Of a DNA stretch of 64,000 bases, positions 60,347 to 64,000 are shown piece by piece. How positions within the stretch are numbered: the stretch's first letter is position 1; each line of letters starts with the position of its first letter. The translations under genes and the position numbers were made by a program. Source of the stretch: Lacibacter luteus (GTDB lineage Bacteria; Bacteroidota; Bacteroidia; Chitinophagales; Chitinophagaceae); assembly GCF_004118265.1 (NCBI RefSeq), contig NZ_SDHW01000001.1, positions 992,001 through 1,056,000 of the forward strand. Reading direction: 5' to 3'. The notes under the pieces are model-generated. The model was given only the letters and a program-made list of their open reading frames with translations. It was not told where the DNA came from and searched no databases.

Positions 60347-62239
60347 ATGAGAAAGCTCCTTTTTACACTTGGTTTTTTATTTCTTCTTACAACTGTTTTT
60401 GCTCAAACACTGAACCCGCAGGATTCTGCCTGGATCAAAGACAACTATATTAAAAAAGAAATACTTATTCCCATGCGGGATGGCATTAAACTGTTTACAG
60501 CTGTTTATCTTCCAAAGAACAGCAGTGAAGCACATCCCATCCTCATGAACCGTACACCTTATTCCTGTGCTCCGTATGGCGAAAGTAATTTTCGTGCATT
60601 CTGGGATAATCATTGGCGTTATTACATGCGCCGCAACTACATCATCGTTATCCAGGATGTGCGTGGACGTTGGATGAGTGAAGGAGAGTTCGTTGATGTG
60701 CGTCCTTTCAACCCAACAAAAAAGGGAATTGAATTTGATGAAGCAAGTGATACCTACGATGCGATTGACTGGCTGGTGAAAAATATTCCCAACAATAACA
60801 AGAAGGTCGGCATCTTCGGTATTTCCTATCCCGGCTTCTACTCTACTATTGCTGCACTGAGTAATCATCCCTCACTCGTGGCCGTTAGTCCGCAGGCACC
60901 TGTAACCGATTGGTTCATGGGCGATGATTTTCATCACAACGGCGCATTCTTTCAGATGGATGGTTTTTCATTCTACTCTTCGTTTGGCAAACCAAGACCC
61001 AAGCCAACAACAGTTGGCTCACCCGGTTTTAATTTCCCAACAAAAGATGCGTATAAATTTTATTTAGAAGCAGGAAGTACCAACCAACTTGCAAAATTAT
61101 TAGGCGATAGTATTGCGTTCTGGCAGGAGATGTACAAGCATCCTAACTATGATGATTGGTGGCAAGCACGCAACATCCGCAATTTTGTTGATCATGTTCC
61201 ATCGCACACCGCAACACTTGTTGTTGGTGGTTTGTTTGATGCGGAAGATTGTTTTGGTGCATGGCGTACGTATGAAGCAATTGAAAAGAAAGCAAAGAAC
61301 AATAACCGTATTGTGATGGGACCCTGGTTTCATGGGCAATGGAGCAGAGGCGATGGCAGCAGTTTAGGCAATGTGAAATTCGGCAGCAACACTTCAACCT
61401 ATTATCAAAACGAAATTGAACTGCCTTTCTTTATGCATCATTTAGAAGGCAAAGCAAATATTGATGCATTGGCAGAAGCAACCATCTTTTTCACCGGCGA
61501 AAACAAATGGAGAAATTTTGCACAATGGCCTGCAGCCAATGTACAAATGACGCCGATGTATTTACAGGCAGACGGCGAATTAAGCTGGAGCAAACCATCT
61601 GTTGCAAAAAGTTCTTCCGATTATATCAGTGATCCATCAAAACCTGTTCCTTATACAGAAGATGTGCATTTCAGCAGAACCATTGCATACATGACCGATG
61701 ATCAGCGTTTTGCTAACCGTCGTACAGATGTATTGAGTTTTCAAACAGATGTATTAACGGATGATGTTACACTTGCAGGTACAGTGATTGCCGATCTGCT
61801 CACCAGCATTTCAACAACCGATGCTGATTTTGTTGTGAAGTTGATCGATGTATTCCCCAGCGATTTCACTTATCCCGGTGCAACTGCAGCAGCAGGAAGA
61901 CTTGGCGGTGGTTCTTACCCAATGGGCGATTACCAGATGCTGGTACGTGGTGAAGTAATGCGTGGACGTTTCCGTAACAGTTTTGAAAAACCACAGGCGT
62001 TTACGCCCAACAAAGTAGAGAAAGTAAAATTTGAATTGCCTGATGTAGCGCATACTTTTCAAAAAGGACATCGCATTATGATACAGATACAAAGCAGTTG
62101 GTTTCCGTTGGTTGATCGCAATCCCCAACAGTTTGTAAATATTTATGAAGCCGATGCGAAAGATTATATCAAAAGTAAAATTCAGATCTGGCACGATGCA
62201 AAAAACAGTTCGAGCATTGTGTTACCTGTCTTAAAATAA
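60347..62239 (+). CDS. Exported CocE/NonD family hydrolase (X-Pro dipeptidyl-peptidase-like)
   Basis: 630 residues. After a signal peptide (ending TTVFAQ) comes an alpha/beta-hydrolase domain with nucleophile Ser160 in GISYPGFY, Asp298 in GGLFDAED and His329 in GPWFHGQWSRG; the C-terminal ~230 residues form the jelly-roll XPP_C domain. Substrates in this family are alpha-amino acid esters, acyl peptides or cocaine-like esters; none is fixed here. It is likely periplasmic. The next gene, a GH20 enzyme, lies 42 nt away in the same direction. Confidence 0.92.
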   Translation: MRKLLFTLGFLFLLTTVFAQTLNPQDSAWIKDNYIKKEILIPMRDGIKLFTAVYLPKNSSEAHPILMNRTPYSCAPYGESNFRAFWDNHWRYYMRRNYIIVIQDVRGRWMSEGEFVDVRPFNPTKKGIEFDEASDTYDAIDWLVKNIPNNNKKVGIFGISYPGFYSTIAALSNHPSLVAVSPQAPVTDWFMGDDFHHNGAFFQMDGFSFYSSFGKPRPKPTTVGSPGFNFPTKDAYKFYLEAGSTNQLAKLLGDSIAFWQEMYKHPNYDDWWQARNIRNFVDHVPSHTATLVVGGLFDAEDCFGAWRTYEAIEKKAKNNNRIVMGPWFHGQWSRGDGSSLGNVKFGSNTSTYYQNEIELPFFMHHLEGKANIDALAEATIFFTGENKWRNFAQWPAANVQMTPMYLQADGELSWSKPSVAKSSSDYISDPSKPVPYTEDVHFSRTIAYMTDDQRFANRRTDVLSFQTDVLTDDVTLAGTVIADLLTSISTTDADFVVKLIDVFPSDFTYPGATAAAGRLGGGSYPMGDYQMLVRGEVMRGRFRNSFEKPQAFTPNKVEKVKFELPDVAHTFQKGHRIMIQIQSSWFPLVDRNPQQFVNIYEADAKDYIKSKIQIWHDAKNSSSIVLPVLK

Positions 62240-62281
62240 AGTCAACTATTCATTATCATAAAACAAAAAACAAACCAGCAG

Positions 62282-63952
62282 ATGAAAAGGTTTTTATCGA
62301 TCATGCTTGCGTGTTGTACGCTTTGGGCTTCGGCACAGGAAATCAGTATTATTCCTCAGCCGCTCGAAGTAAAGCAACCACAAAAAGGAACCTACACCTT
62401 AAACAAAAAAATTACATGGAACAGTAATTTTTCAAACAGCAACGGCGATGCGGTGTTCAATTACTTCGCAGAGTACATGAAGAAGTATTATAACACCGAA
62501 GTGGTAGCCACAAAAGGAAAAGCAGACATCACTGTTTTGTCTACACGTATGCCTACAGGTGGTGGGTTAGCTTATCGTTTAAATGTTACTAAGAGCGGCG
62601 TCCGCATTGAAGCAAATTTTGACGAGTCAGCTTTTCATGCAGTTCAATCGTTAATTCAATTATTACCTGTTGCTCAAAACGCAACTGCAACTATTCCGTT
62701 TGTACAGATTTTTGATAAAGCCCGTTTCGACTATCGTGGTGTACATCTTGATGTGGGCCGCCATTACGAACCTGTTTGGTTTATTAAAAAGTATATTGAT
62801 TATCTCGCATTGCACAAGATCAATACATTCCATTGGCATTTGACAGAAGACCAGGGCTGGCGTATTGAAATAAAAAAATATCCTGAGTTAACAACTATCG
62901 GCAGCAAACGTAACGGAACCATCATTGGCCGTTATCCCGGCAAAGGCAACGATAACAAACCACACGATGGTTTTTATACACAGGATGAAATTAAAGACGT
63001 TGTTGCTTATGCAAAAAGCCGTTTTGTTGAAGTTGTTCCTGAAATTGAAATGCCCGGTCATGGTAGTGCAGCGATTGCAGCCTATCCATGGTTAAGTTGT
63101 TTCCCCAAGAAAACAACTGAAATTCCCTTGAACATGGTATCGTTGAAAACAGTACAGGAAGCACAGCAAGGCCGCATAAAATTTGTACAGGAAACATGGG
63201 GCGTGTTTGATGATGTGTTTTGTGCAGGTAAAGAAGAAACATTTAAGTTCCTTGAGAATGTATTAGATGAAACAATTGCACTCTTCCCGTCGAAGTATGT
63301 GCATATCGGTGGCGATGAATGTCCGAAGACACATTGGAAACAATGTCCGAATTGCCAGAAGCGCATGAAAGATCTGAACCTGAAAGATGAACATGAACTG
63401 CAGAGTTATTTTATTCAGCGTATTGAAAAGTATCTGAATGCAAAAGGCAAAACCATTATTGGCTGGGATGAAATTCTGGAAGGTGGTTTAGCTCCGAATG
63501 CACAAGTGATGAGCTGGCGTGGTGAAGCGGGTGGTATTGCTGCAGCAAAAGAAAACCATTATGTGATCATGACGCCGGGCAGTCACATGTACTTCGATCA
63601 TAAACAAACAGCAAATGAAGATTCAGTAACAATCGGTGGTTTTACAACGGTACAAAAAGTGTACACTTACGAACCTATCCCGAAAGAGTTACCTGAAAGT
63701 CAGTGGAAGTTTGTACGTGGTGCGCAAGCAAATGTTTGGACCGAATACATGAACAATACAAACAAAGTGGAATACATGATCTTACCACGTATGGCTGCAT
63801 TAAGCGAAGTATTATGGACAGCAAAAGACAAACGCAATGCTGCCGATTTTGAAAAGCGTTTACTCGTTCAGTTTAAACGTTACGATCTGTGGGGAGCGAA
63901 TTACAGCAAAGCATACTTTGACCCGAAGTCGACTGTTGAAGTGAAGAAATAA
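62282..63952 (+). CDS. Exported beta-N-acetylhexosaminidase (GH20)
   Basis: 556 residues; signal peptide MKRFLSIMLACCTLWASAQ. The GH20 catalytic pair Asp345-Glu346 is visible in HIGGDECPKTHW; FDYRGVHLDVGRHY, FHWHLTEDQGWR and PEIEMPGHGSAAIAAYP are conserved family blocks; an N-terminal domain (about 20-145) precedes the catalytic barrel. It removes terminal N-acetylglucosamine or N-acetylgalactosamine from chitin oligomers, peptidoglycan or glycans. It follows the hydrolase gene by 42 nt, so the two may be co-transcribed. Confidence 0.95.
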   Translation: MKRFLSIMLACCTLWASAQEISIIPQPLEVKQPQKGTYTLNKKITWNSNFSNSNGDAVFNYFAEYMKKYYNTEVVATKGKADITVLSTRMPTGGGLAYRLNVTKSGVRIEANFDESAFHAVQSLIQLLPVAQNATATIPFVQIFDKARFDYRGVHLDVGRHYEPVWFIKKYIDYLALHKINTFHWHLTEDQGWRIEIKKYPELTTIGSKRNGTIIGRYPGKGNDNKPHDGFYTQDEIKDVVAYAKSRFVEVVPEIEMPGHGSAAIAAYPWLSCFPKKTTEIPLNMVSLKTVQEAQQGRIKFVQETWGVFDDVFCAGKEETFKFLENVLDETIALFPSKYVHIGGDECPKTHWKQCPNCQKRMKDLNLKDEHELQSYFIQRIEKYLNAKGKTIIGWDEILEGGLAPNAQVMSWRGEAGGIAAAKENHYVIMTPGSHMYFDHKQTANEDSVTIGGFTTVQKVYTYEPIPKELPESQWKFVRGAQANVWTEYMNNTNKVEYMILPRMAALSEVLWTAKDKRNAADFEKRLLVQFKRYDLWGANYSKAYFDPKSTVEVKK

Positions 63953-64000
63953 ACATTCAAGGCACAATATACAAGGCACAAGAAAAAGCCGATGTTCGTA

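Overview
The window looks like an ordinary chromosomal segment of a member of the Bacteroidota, most likely family Chitinophagaceae. The evidence is a type IX secretion sorting domain, an OmpA protein with thrombospondin-3 repeats, many exported proteins and lipoproteins, Bacteroidota-type -7 promoter elements (TAnnTTTG) close to start codons, and the near absence of Shine-Dalgarno sequences. No rRNA, tRNA, CRISPR array, insertion sequence, prophage or complete defence system was seen. About 55 protein genes are supported, most of them household or envelope genes, separated by many perfect hairpin terminators.

Left part (0-20.3 kb): the end of a transglutaminase/DUF3858-type protein, a 37-residue one-helix protein, a GNAT acetyltransferase, a methyltransferase, a tandem pair of exported proteins of unknown function that look like distant paralogues, a thiolase, a DUF4403 lipoprotein, a HopJ-domain protein, a serine hydrolase lipoprotein, a DbpA-like RNA helicase, a THUMP rRNA methyltransferase, a YpdA-type thiol disulfide reductase, a T9SS cargo protein, an M28 peptidase, a membrane histidine kinase, a glycine-zipper lipoprotein and a CvpA-CAP fusion.

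Middle (20.3-44.5 kb): a GAF kinase with a worn ATP-binding domain, dodecin, an EF-G-like GTPase lacking the usual switch II histidine, the OmpA/TSP3 protein, a VOC protein, histidine degradation genes hutG and hutI, a fasciclin protein, a P2-type cation ATPase, a hotdog thioesterase with coaD, a patatin, SMC, and a CrtA-like protein.

Right part: an AT-richer accessory stretch (44.5-47.5 kb) carries three poorly known genes, each followed by intergenic hairpins. Then come a pseudouridine synthase, an arginine deiminase-like enzyme followed by CtlX (arginine/citrulline breakdown), a CHAD protein, an RmlD-like reductase, glycolytic pfkA and pyk side by side, and a 5-oxoproline operon (fused pxpBC, pxpA, and an NRAMP-fold transporter lacking the metal motifs). 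The window closes with a 2H phosphoesterase, a CocE/NonD hydrolase and a GH20 hexosaminidase.

No clearly new multi-gene system was found. The best leads are the accessory stretch with its hairpins, the deiminase/CtlX pair, the divergent transporter in the 5-oxoproline operon, the paralogue pair at 2.3-3.8 kb, and two very small genes.
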